This document shows, piece by piece, positions 7,670-15,380 of a stretch of DNA of 31,043 bases (its first letter is position 1; each line of letters starts with the position of its first letter). Position numbers and translations under genes: made by a program. The stretch spans positions 1 to 31,043 of IMG/VR virus record IMGVR_UViG_3300020396_000024. The stretch is one strand, 5' to 3'. The stretch comes from a virus. Below the pieces are notes generated by a model. It was given only the letters and a program-made list of their open reading frames with translations, was not told where the DNA came from and ran no database searches.

Positions 7670-9073
7670 ATGCTATTAGATATAGAGCAAAAAGAAAACG
7701 AAGTTATTATCAGTTATTACGACAAAGAAGGCAAAGTGTCATTCAAAAGATACTCTGTTAATAAATTTGAAAATTGGGTAGTTACTGAAGAAAAAGATCG
7801 TTGGAAAGATGTTAAATTTAAAAACTGGGACAATCGTCCAATTAAGAGATCTATCTCAAGAAGTTTTAATAAATTTAGCTTGCTTTATTTCATGGATTCA
7901 TTGCCTGAAAGGGATCAAGAAGAAATCTTCGAATTTAATATGCCACGTACATACTTTGTGGATATTGAAACTGAAATTGTAGATGGTTTCCCAAAAGCAG
8001 AAGAAGCTAAAACCAGAATTCTATCATTCTCTATTATTACGCCTGAACGTAAAGCAATTGTTTTAGGTTTAGAAGATATGAGTTCAGATCAAATCAAAAA
8101 GATTGAAGATGATACCAATGCTCATTTTAAAGATTATGATCAGGATTGGGAATTCAGTTATTACAAGTTTGATGACGAGTATAACATGGTATATACATTC
8201 TTACATAAGTTTTTACCTAAGTTCCCAATGATGACTGGTTGGAACTTCATTAACTATGACTGGCAATATATAGTTAATAGATGTAAACGATTGCAAATAG
8301 ACCTGACTGACGTGGCAATCACTGGATCACTAGATAGAAACGACAGTAGACCATTACACATGGGAATCTTAGATTACATGCAATTATATGATAAGTATGA
8401 TAGATCAGTTGCTGTAAAAGAATCTAATTCATTAGATTTTGTCTCTAGCGCAGTATTAGATGTTGCAAAGATTAAATACACAGGTGGTTTACAAGAGTTA
8501 TATGAAAATAACTTCCAAAAATATATTTACTATAACGTGGTTGATTCATGTTTAGTATATTATATAGATAAACAACTTAGATCAATGGAAGTTCTATTGA
8601 CATTGGCAACTATCACAAGAATGCCACTTTATAAAGCTGCATCTCCAGTGGCAGTAACTGAGGCACTTATAGCTAGAAAGCTAATTGGTCAAAATAAAAA
8701 GATTGGAATGGAATGGAATAAAGAAGACGCTAAGAAAGATGGCAAATTTGAAGGAGCATTCGTTAAGCAACCTATTGTAGGTTATTACTCTGGAGTATCT
8801 GCATTTGATTTCGCATCTCTATATCCATCAATTATGCGTCAATTTAATATATCTCCGGATGCATTCGTTGAACAAGTAAATGAAATAGACATTCCAGAAA
8901 GAAGAAAAGACAAGAACGTAATTGTCTGTGAGAACGGAGTTGTTTATAGGAAAGAAGATAGTATTCTTAAAAAAATATTGGCAGATCTATATGGTCAACG
9001 TAAGGATTACAAGAAGACTTCCTATGAATATTATGAAAAAGCACACGAACTAGAAAAAAAATTAAAATCTTAA
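7670..9073 (+). CDS. 43: DNA polymerase (family B, gp43), N-terminal half of a split gene
   Basis: 467 residues: N-terminal domain, 3'-5' exonuclease and the start of the palm. Exo I is FVDIET (D98, E100), Exo II NFINYD (D197) and Exo III YNVVD (D292). Polymerase motif A is DFASLYPSI (D380). The chain runs on through the start of the fingers (YGQRKDYKK, near 441) and stops after HELEKKLKS, before motif B. The remainder is the separate gene at 13762. No frameshift is visible: the end is clean and followed by structured non-coding sequence. Both halves keep their catalytic residues, so they presumably assemble into an active enzyme. T4 gp43 is a single chain of about 900 residues; 467 + 402 gives a comparable total. 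Confidence 0.93.
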   Translation: MLLDIEQKENEVIISYYDKEGKVSFKRYSVNKFENWVVTEEKDRWKDVKFKNWDNRPIKRSISRSFNKFSLLYFMDSLPERDQEEIFEFNMPRTYFVDIETEIVDGFPKAEEAKTRILSFSIITPERKAIVLGLEDMSSDQIKKIEDDTNAHFKDYDQDWEFSYYKFDDEYNMVYTFLHKFLPKFPMMTGWNFINYDWQYIVNRCKRLQIDLTDVAITGSLDRNDSRPLHMGILDYMQLYDKYDRSVAVKESNSLDFVSSAVLDVAKIKYTGGLQELYENNFQKYIYYNVVDSCLVYYIDKQLRSMEVLLTLATITRMPLYKAASPVAVTEALIARKLIGQNKKIGMEWNKEDAKKDGKFEGAFVKQPIVGYYSGVSAFDFASLYPSIMRQFNISPDAFVEQVNEIDIPERRKDKNVIVCENGVVYRKEDSILKKILADLYGQRKDYKKTSYEYYEKAHELEKKLKS

Positions 9074-9084
9074 ATTTAGAAAAC

Positions 9085-9191
9085 ATGAATAATATCCTGA
9101 TATATAATATCATTAGCAGCGCTGCTATTATTCATACATACATCTAGATTGTAGATTAGACTGGGTCTTAAATAAAGGCCCATTGTAGTCT
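9085..9191 (+). ncRNA. structured leader upstream of nrdB
   Basis: Right after the polymerase stop. ATGAATAATA (9085-9094) pairs with TATTATTCAT (9126-9135); inside are GATAT/ATATC (9099-9111) and the palindrome TAGCAGCGCTGCTA (9114-9127), giving a possible three-way junction. Two further hairpins follow: ATCTA/TAGAT (9142-9156), and TGGGTCTT/AAGGCCCA (9162-9182) closed by AGAC/GTCT. No T run follows, so it is not an obvious terminator. It could be a 5' leader controlling nrdBA or a remnant of the element that split the polymerase. Pairings were read by eye and not folded. Confidence 0.45.
9099..9110 (+). promoter_or_regulatory. late-type promoter-like element before nrdB
   Basis: GATATATAATAT matches the GATATATAAW element found before the late genes, but sits 136 bases before the nrdB ATG and within the structured leader. 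It may be a promoter or simply one arm of the RNA structure. Confidence 0.3.
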
Positions 9192-9234
9192 CAACAGGAT
9201 TCTGTAAAAAAACTTAAATAAAAATAATAGCAAT

Positions 9235-10245
9235 ATGTCAAAACTCTTTAAAGAACGTCTAGAATATAAGCCGTTCGAATACCCTGAATATTATACCGAA
9301 GGCTGGCTTAAACAAGCCCAAGCATTCTGGTTACATACCGAAATCTCAATGCAAGGTGATGTAAAAGACTGGAATGAAAACTTAATGCCACATGAAAAAA
9401 ACTTAGTAGGTAATATTCTTTTGGGTTTCGCCCAAACCGAATGCGCAGTATCTGATTACTGGACTAACATGGTTACTGCTTGGTTTCCTAAACATGAAAT
9501 TAGACAAATGGCAATGATGTTTGGATCACAAGAGACAATACACGCTGTTGCATATTCATATCTTAATGAAACTTTGGGTTTGGAGGATTTCGCAGCATTT
9601 CTACATGAACCTGCAACTGCTGAGAAATTTGAATTCTTAACTTCAACTACAGCTGATTATACACATGAAGATTTACAAACAAATCCTACGGCAAGAAAAG
9701 AAGTAGCAAGATCATTGGCTATTTTTAGTGCATTTGCAGAAGGCGTTTCTTTATATTCATCGTTTGCAGTTCTATATTCTTTTCAAATGAGAAATCTTCT
9801 AAAAGGTATTGGGCAACAAATGAAATGGTCTGTAAGAGACGAAAGCTTACATAGCAAAATGGGATGCCAATTATTTAGAGAGATGTGTACTGAATATCCT
9901 GAACTATTTGATGAAGTTCATGCAGATGTAATTAAAGCAGCAGAATATATGGTTGAAATGGAGCATAAGTTTATTGATAAAATGTTTGAGCAAGGAGATC
10001 TTGCAAACATGGAAGCAGAAAACTTAAAACATTTTATTGCTAAAAGAGCTAACGAGAAAATTGCTGAACTTGGCTATAAAGAAGGTCCATTCATGGAATT
10101 AGATAACGATAAGGCTAGTCACTTAGATTGGTTCTATCACCTAACAGGTGGACATACACATACTGACTTTTTTGCAATCAGACCTACTGATTATGCAAAA
10201 GCAGGAGAAGACGAAAACTGGGACGAAGATGATTTGTTCGACTAA
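9235..10245 (+). CDS. nrdB: class I ribonucleotide reductase small subunit
   Basis: 336 residues, the ferritin-like radical-generating subunit that makes dNTPs with NrdA. Metal ligands: QTEC (E69), SQETIH (E100, H103), FAEG (E170) and RDESLH (E203, H206). The radical Tyr is Y107, seven residues after E100 as in the E. coli enzyme. The first ligand is Glu where E. coli class Ia has Asp84, a change seen in class Ic and some manganese-using enzymes. No N-terminal ATP cone. The C-terminus (NWDEDDLFD) is the usual acidic tail that docks on NrdA. It is 17 bases ahead of nrdA and both lie between the polymerase halves. Confidence 0.93.
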   Translation: MSKLFKERLEYKPFEYPEYYTEGWLKQAQAFWLHTEISMQGDVKDWNENLMPHEKNLVGNILLGFAQTECAVSDYWTNMVTAWFPKHEIRQMAMMFGSQETIHAVAYSYLNETLGLEDFAAFLHEPATAEKFEFLTSTTADYTHEDLQTNPTARKEVARSLAIFSAFAEGVSLYSSFAVLYSFQMRNLLKGIGQQMKWSVRDESLHSKMGCQLFREMCTEYPELFDEVHADVIKAAEYMVEMEHKFIDKMFEQGDLANMEAENLKHFIAKRANEKIAELGYKEGPFMELDNDKASHLDWFYHLTGGHTHTDFFAIRPTDYAKAGEDENWDEDDLFD

Positions 10246-10262
10246 TTTAATTAAATAATAGA

Positions 10263-12167
10263 ATGTACAGAGATAGAAATAAAAGCGAAGAACAGATCAG
10301 AGAAGAAAACATAAACTTGATTAAGAATAACGCAAAGACCGATGGTGATGTAAAAAACTTCGGTAAAGAATTAGGCTGGGAATTAGGTGTTGACTTTCCA
10401 ATTTGGGGAAACACAGAAATTTATATTAAAACAATAAGTAAAGGATATTGTTATCAAGACGAAACACCAAAAGACGCATATTGGAGAGTTGCTACTACTA
10501 TAGCAAAACGTTTAGGTAAACCTGAACTTGCATCGAAATTTTTTGATTATATATGGAAGGGTTGGTTAAATCTAGCTTCACCTGTACTTTCAAATACTGG
10601 ATTAGAAAGAGGTTTACCTATTTCATGTTTTGGTATTGATGTTGCGGATTCAATTCACGATATCGGTGCTAAAAATCTAGAGATGATGCTACTTGCCAAA
10701 CATGGTGGTGGTGTAGGTACAGGAATTAATCAAATTAGACCAGCAGGTGCAAAAATTACAGGTAATGGTACATCAGACGGAGTTGTACCTTTTTGCAAAA
10801 TATTTGACTCTACAATACTTGCCACTAATCAGGGTTCTGTTCGTAGAGGAGCAGCAAGTGTTAACATTGATATTGAACATCCTGATTTCTGGGAATGGTT
10901 AGAAATTAGAGAACCTAAAGGTGATGTCAATAGACAATCATTAAATTTACACCAATGTGCAGTAGTACCAGACGGTTTTATGCAAAAGGTTGAAGCTGGC
11001 GACAAAGAATCTCGTAAAAAGTGGGCTGCGCTCTTAAGGAAGCGTAGATCTACAGGAGAACCATATATCATGTACAAAGGAAATGTCAATAGAGCAAATC
11101 CAGAGGCATACTCTAAGAATGGTTTAAAAGTCTACATGACTAACATTTGTTCTGAGATTACACTACACACCGATGAGAATCATTCATTTGTATGTTGTTT
11201 ATCATCAGTAAACCTTGCTAAGTACAATGAGTGGAAAGATACAGATCTTATTTACACAGCAACTTGGTTTTTAGATGGTGTTATGGAAGAGTTTATTCAA
11301 AAGGCTAAATTCATGAGAGGGTTTGAAAATTCAATTAGATCTGCTGAAAAGGGTAGAGCTTTAGGACTTGGTGTTTTAGGATGGCATACATATTTGCAAG
11401 AGAAGAACATTCCATTTGATTCTTTATCAGCTTCATTCGAAACACGTAAAATATTTTCACAATTAAAGATAGAATCTGAAAGAGCATCTAGAGATCTAGC
11501 TACTGAATATGGTGAGCCATTATGGTGCGTAGGAACTGGAATGAGAAATACTCACTTAAGAGCTATTGCTCCAACAGTAACTAATTCTAAACTTAGTGGA
11601 AACGTTTCTCCAGGTATTGAACCATGGGCTGCAAATCTTTTAACGGAACAAACAGCTAAAGGCACTTTCATTAGAAAGAATCCAACACTAGAAAAGGTTT
11701 TAGATACTATTGGTAAGAATACTAAAACAACATGGGATAAAATATTAGAAGATGGTGGATCAGTATTAGGATTATCGTGGATAGAAGACTATTTCGTTTC
11801 ATCTTTCTCAGATAATGAAGGTACTTCGGGTATTCAAAAACCTTTAACTAAAAAACAATTAGAAAAATTACCATCATTAGAACAGGCTGATTATATTCCA
11901 ATGTCAGATGTATTTAGAACATTTAAAGAAATTAATCAATTAGACTTAGTTAGACAAGCTGGTATTAGACAACAATATGTTGATCAAGCTGCAAGTTTAA
12001 ATCTAGCTTTCCCAAAAGAAGCTGAACCAAAGTTTATTAATCAAGTACATTTAGAAGCATATAGAAAAGGTGTAAAAACATTATACTATATGAGAACAGA
12101 AAGTGTTCTTAGGGGCGATATCGCCGCAGCAGCAACTGATCCAGATTGTGCAGCATGTGATGGATAA
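10263..12167 (+). CDS. nrdA: class I ribonucleotide reductase large subunit
   Basis: 634 residues, shorter than E. coli NrdA (761) because the N-terminal ATP-cone (activity site) is absent, so dATP shut-off by that domain is not expected. Catalytic residues are in place: C122 (PISCFG), the N-x-C-x-E triad N294/C296/E298 (TNICSE), the partner Cys at 311-312, radical-transfer tyrosines Y608-Y609 (TLYYMRT), and a C-terminal CAAC pair (629, 632) for re-reduction. The neighbouring nrdB completes the holoenzyme. No intein or intron seen. A hairpin cluster and strong terminator follow. Confidence 0.95.
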   Translation: MYRDRNKSEEQIREENINLIKNNAKTDGDVKNFGKELGWELGVDFPIWGNTEIYIKTISKGYCYQDETPKDAYWRVATTIAKRLGKPELASKFFDYIWKGWLNLASPVLSNTGLERGLPISCFGIDVADSIHDIGAKNLEMMLLAKHGGGVGTGINQIRPAGAKITGNGTSDGVVPFCKIFDSTILATNQGSVRRGAASVNIDIEHPDFWEWLEIREPKGDVNRQSLNLHQCAVVPDGFMQKVEAGDKESRKKWAALLRKRRSTGEPYIMYKGNVNRANPEAYSKNGLKVYMTNICSEITLHTDENHSFVCCLSSVNLAKYNEWKDTDLIYTATWFLDGVMEEFIQKAKFMRGFENSIRSAEKGRALGLGVLGWHTYLQEKNIPFDSLSASFETRKIFSQLKIESERASRDLATEYGEPLWCVGTGMRNTHLRAIAPTVTNSKLSGNVSPGIEPWAANLLTEQTAKGTFIRKNPTLEKVLDTIGKNTKTTWDKILEDGGSVLGLSWIEDYFVSSFSDNEGTSGIQKPLTKKQLEKLPSLEQADYIPMSDVFRTFKEINQLDLVRQAGIRQQYVDQAASLNLAFPKEAEPKFINQVHLEAYRKGVKTLYYMRTESVLRGDIAAAATDPDCAACDG

Positions 12168-12177
12168 AATATAAAAG

Positions 12178-12222
12178 GTGTGGTTAAATCCACGCTTTAG
12201 GACCGGGATAGTTCTCGGAAAG
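12178..12222 (+). ncRNA. paired hairpins downstream of nrdA
   Basis: GTGTGG (12178-12183) pairs with CCACGC (12190-12195). CTTT-AGGA-CCGGGA (12195-12208) pairs with TCTCGG-AAAG (12213-12222) around loop TAGT. With the terminator that follows they make three hairpins in a row in one of the most GC-rich stretches of the window. A 3'-end-processed or regulatory RNA is possible; I do not recognise the family. Confidence 0.4.
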
Positions 12223-12260
12223 AGGCCAGACGTATCGCTACTGTCTGGCCTCGCTTTTTG
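12222..12260 (+). terminator. strong terminator after nrdA
   Basis: GAGGCCAGAC (12222-12231) and GTCTGGCCTC (12243-12252) form a perfect 10 bp stem followed by CGCTTTTT. It ends the nrdBA transcript and insulates the following gene. Confidence 0.85.
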
Positions 12261-12481
12261 GCCCTAATTATCATATTAACAATTTAAGGTTAATAAAATT
12301 AGATATAATGTGAAACCTTTTAAAAGATAAGGGTATAATAGTCCAATTAACAAAGAAAAATGAACAATACTTCATTATACTTATTAACAAAGACTGCTAA
12401 AAATAACAGCAGCACATCTATCTTTACTCCTAGAACTGTTATCACAGACTGATAGATTTATTTTAACCAAAACATTTTAAT
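12261..12481. promoter_or_regulatory. AT-rich region upstream of the outer-membrane protein gene
   Basis: Contains two TATAAT boxes, GATATAATG (12302-12310) and GGGTATAATAG (12331-12341), either of which could be the -10 of a promoter for the downstream gene after the nrdA terminator. A 30-codon ORF (12360-12452) lies within it. Confidence 0.4.
12360..12452 (+). CDS. possible 30-aa leader peptide
   Basis: ATG after an A-rich tract reads MNNTSLYLLTKTAKNNSSTS and ends FTPRTVITD at TGA 12450-12452. It sits 20 bases after a TATAAT box and 29 bases before the next gene. Ser/Thr/Asn-rich, no family. It may be chance. Confidence 0.25.
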   Translation: MNNTSLYLLTKTAKNNSSTSIFTPRTVITD

Positions 12482-12898
12482 ATGAAAAATTTTATTTTAA
12501 CATTAGCCCTTGCGGCTTTAACAACATTCGGTGCAAATGCACAGAACACAAAAGGTGACTGGTACGTAGGTACTGGCGATATTACTAACACGGCTTGGAC
12601 TGATTTATCAATCCAGCCAATGATCGGATATGCATTCGCTGACAACTATATGGTTGGAATGAATGTATCTCAAGCAGATTCAACTGAAGACATGGTCTTA
12701 GGTCTAGAAGGAAGATATTTCCACAAAGGATTCTTTGGCTATGTTGCGCTTAACGATTTTGATTTTGATCAACTTCAATTAGGTGTAGGTAAAATGTTTG
12801 CTTTCAACAAAGGCATGATGTTTGTAGATCCAAAGATCGTTTACGATCTAGGAATGGAAACAACTAACCTTCAAATCGGATTTGGTTTAAAGTTCTAA
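12482..12898 (+). CDS. outer-membrane beta-barrel protein (phage moron)
   Basis: 138 residues. Residues 1-20 are a classic signal peptide (K2, hydrophobic core ILTLALAALTTF, ANA before Q21). The mature part has about eight short alternating strands (WYVGTG, LSIQPMIGYAF, YMVGMNVSQ, VLGLEGRYF, FGYVALNDF, LQLGVGKMF, FVDPKIVYDL, LQIGFGLKF) and ends in Phe, the BAM recognition residue, fitting an 8-stranded barrel of OmpA-transmembrane/OmpX/Ail size. It stands between two terminators with its own promoter-like boxes, so it is probably expressed independently. A role in altering the infected cell surface, for example blocking superinfection or masking a receptor, is inference. It could be host-derived. 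Confidence 0.8.
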   Translation: MKNFILTLALAALTTFGANAQNTKGDWYVGTGDITNTAWTDLSIQPMIGYAFADNYMVGMNVSQADSTEDMVLGLEGRYFHKGFFGYVALNDFDFDQLQLGVGKMFAFNKGMMFVDPKIVYDLGMETTNLQIGFGLKF

Positions 12899-12923
12899 AC
12901 TAAAACTGATTTGGTTAAATGTT

Positions 12924-12957
12924 AAGCCCAAGTTTCTAGGATCTTGGGCTTTTTTTA
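12924..12957 (+). terminator. terminator after the outer-membrane protein gene
   Basis: AAGCCCAAG (12924-12932) pairs with CTTGGGCTT (12943-12951), a 9 bp stem with a 10-base loop, then a T run. With the terminator after nrdA it makes the barrel gene a self-contained unit. Confidence 0.85.
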
Positions 12958-13014
12958 TGAAACATTTCGAAGCAAATCTATATAATAATAAATCATTATC
13001 AAAAACAAATAATT
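12958..13014 (+). promoter_or_regulatory. promoter-like region before the clamp gene
   Basis: After the terminator, CTATATAATAATAAATC (about 12979-12995) gives a TATAAT-type -10 region about 25 bases before the ATG at 13015. A new promoter is needed here because the upstream gene is terminated. Confidence 0.4.
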
Positions 13015-13758
13015 ATGAAACTTAAATTAGATCGTATTGACCAGCATGCTTTAACAGCATTCATCAACCGAGTAAAACCAATTGATTCCTTCATCTACAT
13101 GAAGATTGCAAATGGAACAATTAACTCAACAGTTTACCTTCCACAAAGAGATGCCGTAAAGCACCACTCAGTAGAAGCTAGTACCATTTTTCAAGTAGAA
13201 GCATGGCCAGAAACTGACAAAGAAATGAAAATTGCATTCTTTGAAGGAAACAAAGTTATTGAAGCTATTAAGCACTTTGATGCAGATGCAATTAAAGGTG
13301 AAATAGAATTCATCGAAAATGACAACGAATTAGTAGCAGCTTCGCTACGTATTTTTAATGACGAACTAGAAATTACTCTAGCTTGTTCAGAACCATCTTT
13401 AGGATTTAAAGATCTTACTCAAGATCAAATTGATGTAATCTTTGCAAAAGAAGACAGTACGTTTGATTTTAACTTCGACACTCATATGATTGGAAAAGTT
13501 AAGAACCTATTCTCTCTTGACAAAGATGAAACATTTAGCATCAAATCAGATGTAACAGGAGTTAGTGTAAGCGGTAAATCATTTAGCGTTGTAATTAACC
13601 CAGATACAAGCGGAAACGGTGAAGTAACAGTTTATAAAAAGTACTTAAACCTGCTTGACAAAGACGAACAAACAGTACATGTCTCTGGATCAAAAGTTGT
13701 ATTCAACTCAAACGATACAGACACTTTGTTAACAGTTTCAACTTGTCAAACAGCATAG
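13015..13758 (+). CDS. 45: probable sliding clamp (gp45-like)
   Basis: 247 residues, close to T4 gp45 (228). Beta-rich, acidic, no catalytic motif. It begins MKLKLDRIDQHALTAFINRV, comparable to the MKL-start and first helix of gp45. Strand-rich segments such as FSIKSDVTGVSVSGKSFSVV and VHVSGSKVVFNS fit a two-domain clamp subunit. It ends 3 bases before the C-terminal polymerase half, its expected partner. In T4 the trimeric clamp gives polymerase processivity and also activates late transcription with gp55 and gp33; gp55 is encoded in this window. Identity rests on size, fold pattern and position; sequence similarity to T4 gp45 is weak. Confidence 0.6.
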   Translation: MKLKLDRIDQHALTAFINRVKPIDSFIYMKIANGTINSTVYLPQRDAVKHHSVEASTIFQVEAWPETDKEMKIAFFEGNKVIEAIKHFDADAIKGEIEFIENDNELVAASLRIFNDELEITLACSEPSLGFKDLTQDQIDVIFAKEDSTFDFNFDTHMIGKVKNLFSLDKDETFSIKSDVTGVSVSGKSFSVVINPDTSGNGEVTVYKKYLNLLDKDEQTVHVSGSKVVFNSNDTDTLLTVSTCQTA

Positions 13759-13761
13759 TAC

Positions 13762-14970
13762 ATGAACGTCGAAGAGCTAGAAAATAAATCTATAGAAGAA
13801 TTAACTGATAATGAGGCGAAGCTGCTTGTAGATCACTACAAGCAGCTGTCTGCCAAATATACAGCATATGAACAAGCAGTTAAGTTAACACTTAACTCTA
13901 TCTACGGAGCCTTCGGTAATAAATGGTTTCACTTTTTTAATATTGACATTGCCGAGTCAATTACAAAACAAGGCAAAAATGCAATTCTTTATTCAGAGAC
14001 TATTCTCAATAAGTATGTTAATGATTTCTGGCACAAGGACACTGCAGTACACTCTCATTTTGGGATTAAGGTAAAGGGTAAAATAGAAAAACCATCAGTA
14101 ATTTATATTGATACAGATTCTTGTTACGTACAGTTTCAAGATTTATATGAATCTATAATTTGGCCAGAAGAAACTGAGAAGATGGAAATAGATGTTTTCA
14201 TTTTAGCTCTTTATGGATTTAGACTTAGAGATTATATCACTAAGTGCATGCAGAAATATGCAGATAAAAGAAACTCAGATAATTATTTGATGTTTGAATT
14301 AGAAGCACTTGCATATAACGGTATTTGGATGTCTAAGAAAAAGTATATTCAGAATATTGCATGGGATGATAAGTTAGAGATCACAGACAGACATACTTCA
14401 TTAAAGAAGATTAAAACAATTGGATTTGATACTATTCAATCATCAACACCTAAATTTGCAAGAGAGAAATTAGTAGAAGCACTTAAAATTATATTTAAAA
14501 GTAGAGTAACTCCAACTGCAGAAGATCTTCAATCTTTAGTAGTCTTTATGAAAGAGACTAAAAAACAATTTAAACTTGCAGATATTGACGAGATCTCGTT
14601 TAATAGAAGAACTAATAATATCGACAAGTATATTGTAGATGATCAGAAGGAATTTCAAATTGGTCTGAAATGTCCAGCAAATGTTAAAGCAGCAGGATAT
14701 TATAATTACTTGTTGAATAATAATAAAAAATACAAAAACAAATATAAAGTTATAGGTAACGGTGAAAAGCTAAAGATTTATAATTGTAAATCACCAATAT
14801 CAGAGGTATATGCATATATGCCAGGAGATCATCCTTATGAGATTGCACCAGAAATCGATTATGACACTCAATTTGAAAAGGCAATGATTGACCCTCTCAA
14901 TAGAGTATTAACAGCAATTGGTTTACAAACACTAGACACTAACCTAATTTACGCATCGTCGTTATTTTAA
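13762..14970 (+). CDS. 43: DNA polymerase (family B, gp43), C-terminal half of a split gene
   Basis: 402 residues: rest of the fingers, palm and thumb. Motif B is KLTLNSIYGAFGN (K41, Y48, G49) and motif C YIDTDSCY (D117, D119). The first 35 residues are a charged helix (ELENKSIEELTDNEAK...) whose start resembles the end of the N-terminal half (HELEKKLKS). Neither half can polymerise alone: motif A is in the other gene 4.7 kb upstream. The end, YASSLF, could be the clamp-binding tail that T4 gp43 carries at its C-terminus. It starts 3 bases after the probable clamp gene, so clamp and catalytic half should be made together. Confidence 0.93.
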   Translation: MNVEELENKSIEELTDNEAKLLVDHYKQLSAKYTAYEQAVKLTLNSIYGAFGNKWFHFFNIDIAESITKQGKNAILYSETILNKYVNDFWHKDTAVHSHFGIKVKGKIEKPSVIYIDTDSCYVQFQDLYESIIWPEETEKMEIDVFILALYGFRLRDYITKCMQKYADKRNSDNYLMFELEALAYNGIWMSKKKYIQNIAWDDKLEITDRHTSLKKIKTIGFDTIQSSTPKFAREKLVEALKIIFKSRVTPTAEDLQSLVVFMKETKKQFKLADIDEISFNRRTNNIDKYIVDDQKEFQIGLKCPANVKAAGYYNYLLNNNKKYKNKYKVIGNGEKLKIYNCKSPISEVYAYMPGDHPYEIAPEIDYDTQFEKAMIDPLNRVLTAIGLQTLDTNLIYASSLF

Positions 14971-14980
14971 AAATAATATT

Positions 14981-15142
14981 ATGAACACACCAACATTTTA
15001 CGAAACAATTAAAGGTTTAATAAAGCAATATCCAAATGATATGCAATTAGGAAACGCAGTTAGGCGTTTAAATTGGAAAATAGAAGAGGCTAATAAACCT
15101 GATCCAAATCAATTAGAAATACAATTTCCAAAAGACAAGTAA
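14981..15142 (+). CDS. small hypothetical protein, 53 aa
   Basis: ATG 14981 (MNTPTFYETIKGLIKQYPND...) to TAA 15140-15142, filling the gap between the polymerase half and the next gene, which starts one base later. An A/T-rich leader precedes it. Helical, soluble; no family recognised. Confidence 0.6.
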   Translation: MNTPTFYETIKGLIKQYPNDMQLGNAVRRLNWKIEEANKPDPNQLEIQFPKDK

Positions 15143-15143
15143 T

Positions 15144-15353
15144 ATGCACGTAGAATTAACAGAAAGGCAAAAAGAATATGTTGAGCAATATCAATGGATT
15201 CTCAATAGACTCGGTGAAATACAACACGAATTATCTTCTTTAGGAACAGAGTCAACTTCCCTTATTAATAGATTAAAAGAAATAAGAAATGCCGAAGCTG
15301 TTGAATTTCCAGACGCAAACTTAATAGACACACTTAAGAAAGCCGACGAATAA
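15144..15353 (+). CDS. small coiled-coil protein, 69 aa
   Basis: One base after the previous stop. Residues 5-50 form a heptad-rich helix pair (LTERQKEYVEQYQWILNRLG, then IQHELSSLGTESTSLINRLK), like small coiled-coil phage proteins. The terminator hairpin overlaps its stop codon, so it is the last gene of this transcript. Function unknown. Confidence 0.6.
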   Translation: MHVELTERQKEYVEQYQWILNRLGEIQHELSSLGTESTSLINRLKEIRNAEAVEFPDANLIDTLKKADE

Positions 15354-15366
15354 GTCGGTTTTTTTA
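15341..15366 (+). terminator. terminator overlapping the end of the 69-aa gene
   Basis: CCGAC (15343-15347) pairs with GTCGG (15354-15358) and is followed by a run of seven T. The TAA stop codon lies in the loop, so the hairpin is partly coding. Confidence 0.7.
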
Positions 15367-15380
15367 TTTAGAAACAAATG

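Noticed and set aside
9114-9127. Palindrome TAGCAGCGCTGCTA as a replication origin or recombination site
   Set aside because: A single 14-base palindrome without iterons or a second copy is better explained as part of the leader hairpins.
12178-12195. tRNA T-arm-like sequence (GTGTGGTTAAATCCACGC)
   Set aside because: The loop has six bases and lacks the C of TTC; no acceptor, D or anticodon arms are nearby.
9074-13761. Homing endonuclease between the polymerase halves
   Set aside because: No GIY-YIG, HNH or LAGLIDADG motif in any frame I read; the interval is filled by RNR, barrel and clamp-like genes.
9040-13800. Split intein joining the polymerase halves
   Set aside because: The N-half ends HELEKKLKS and the C-half starts MNVEELENK; there is no Cys/Ser splice start, no His-Asn end and no intein domain.
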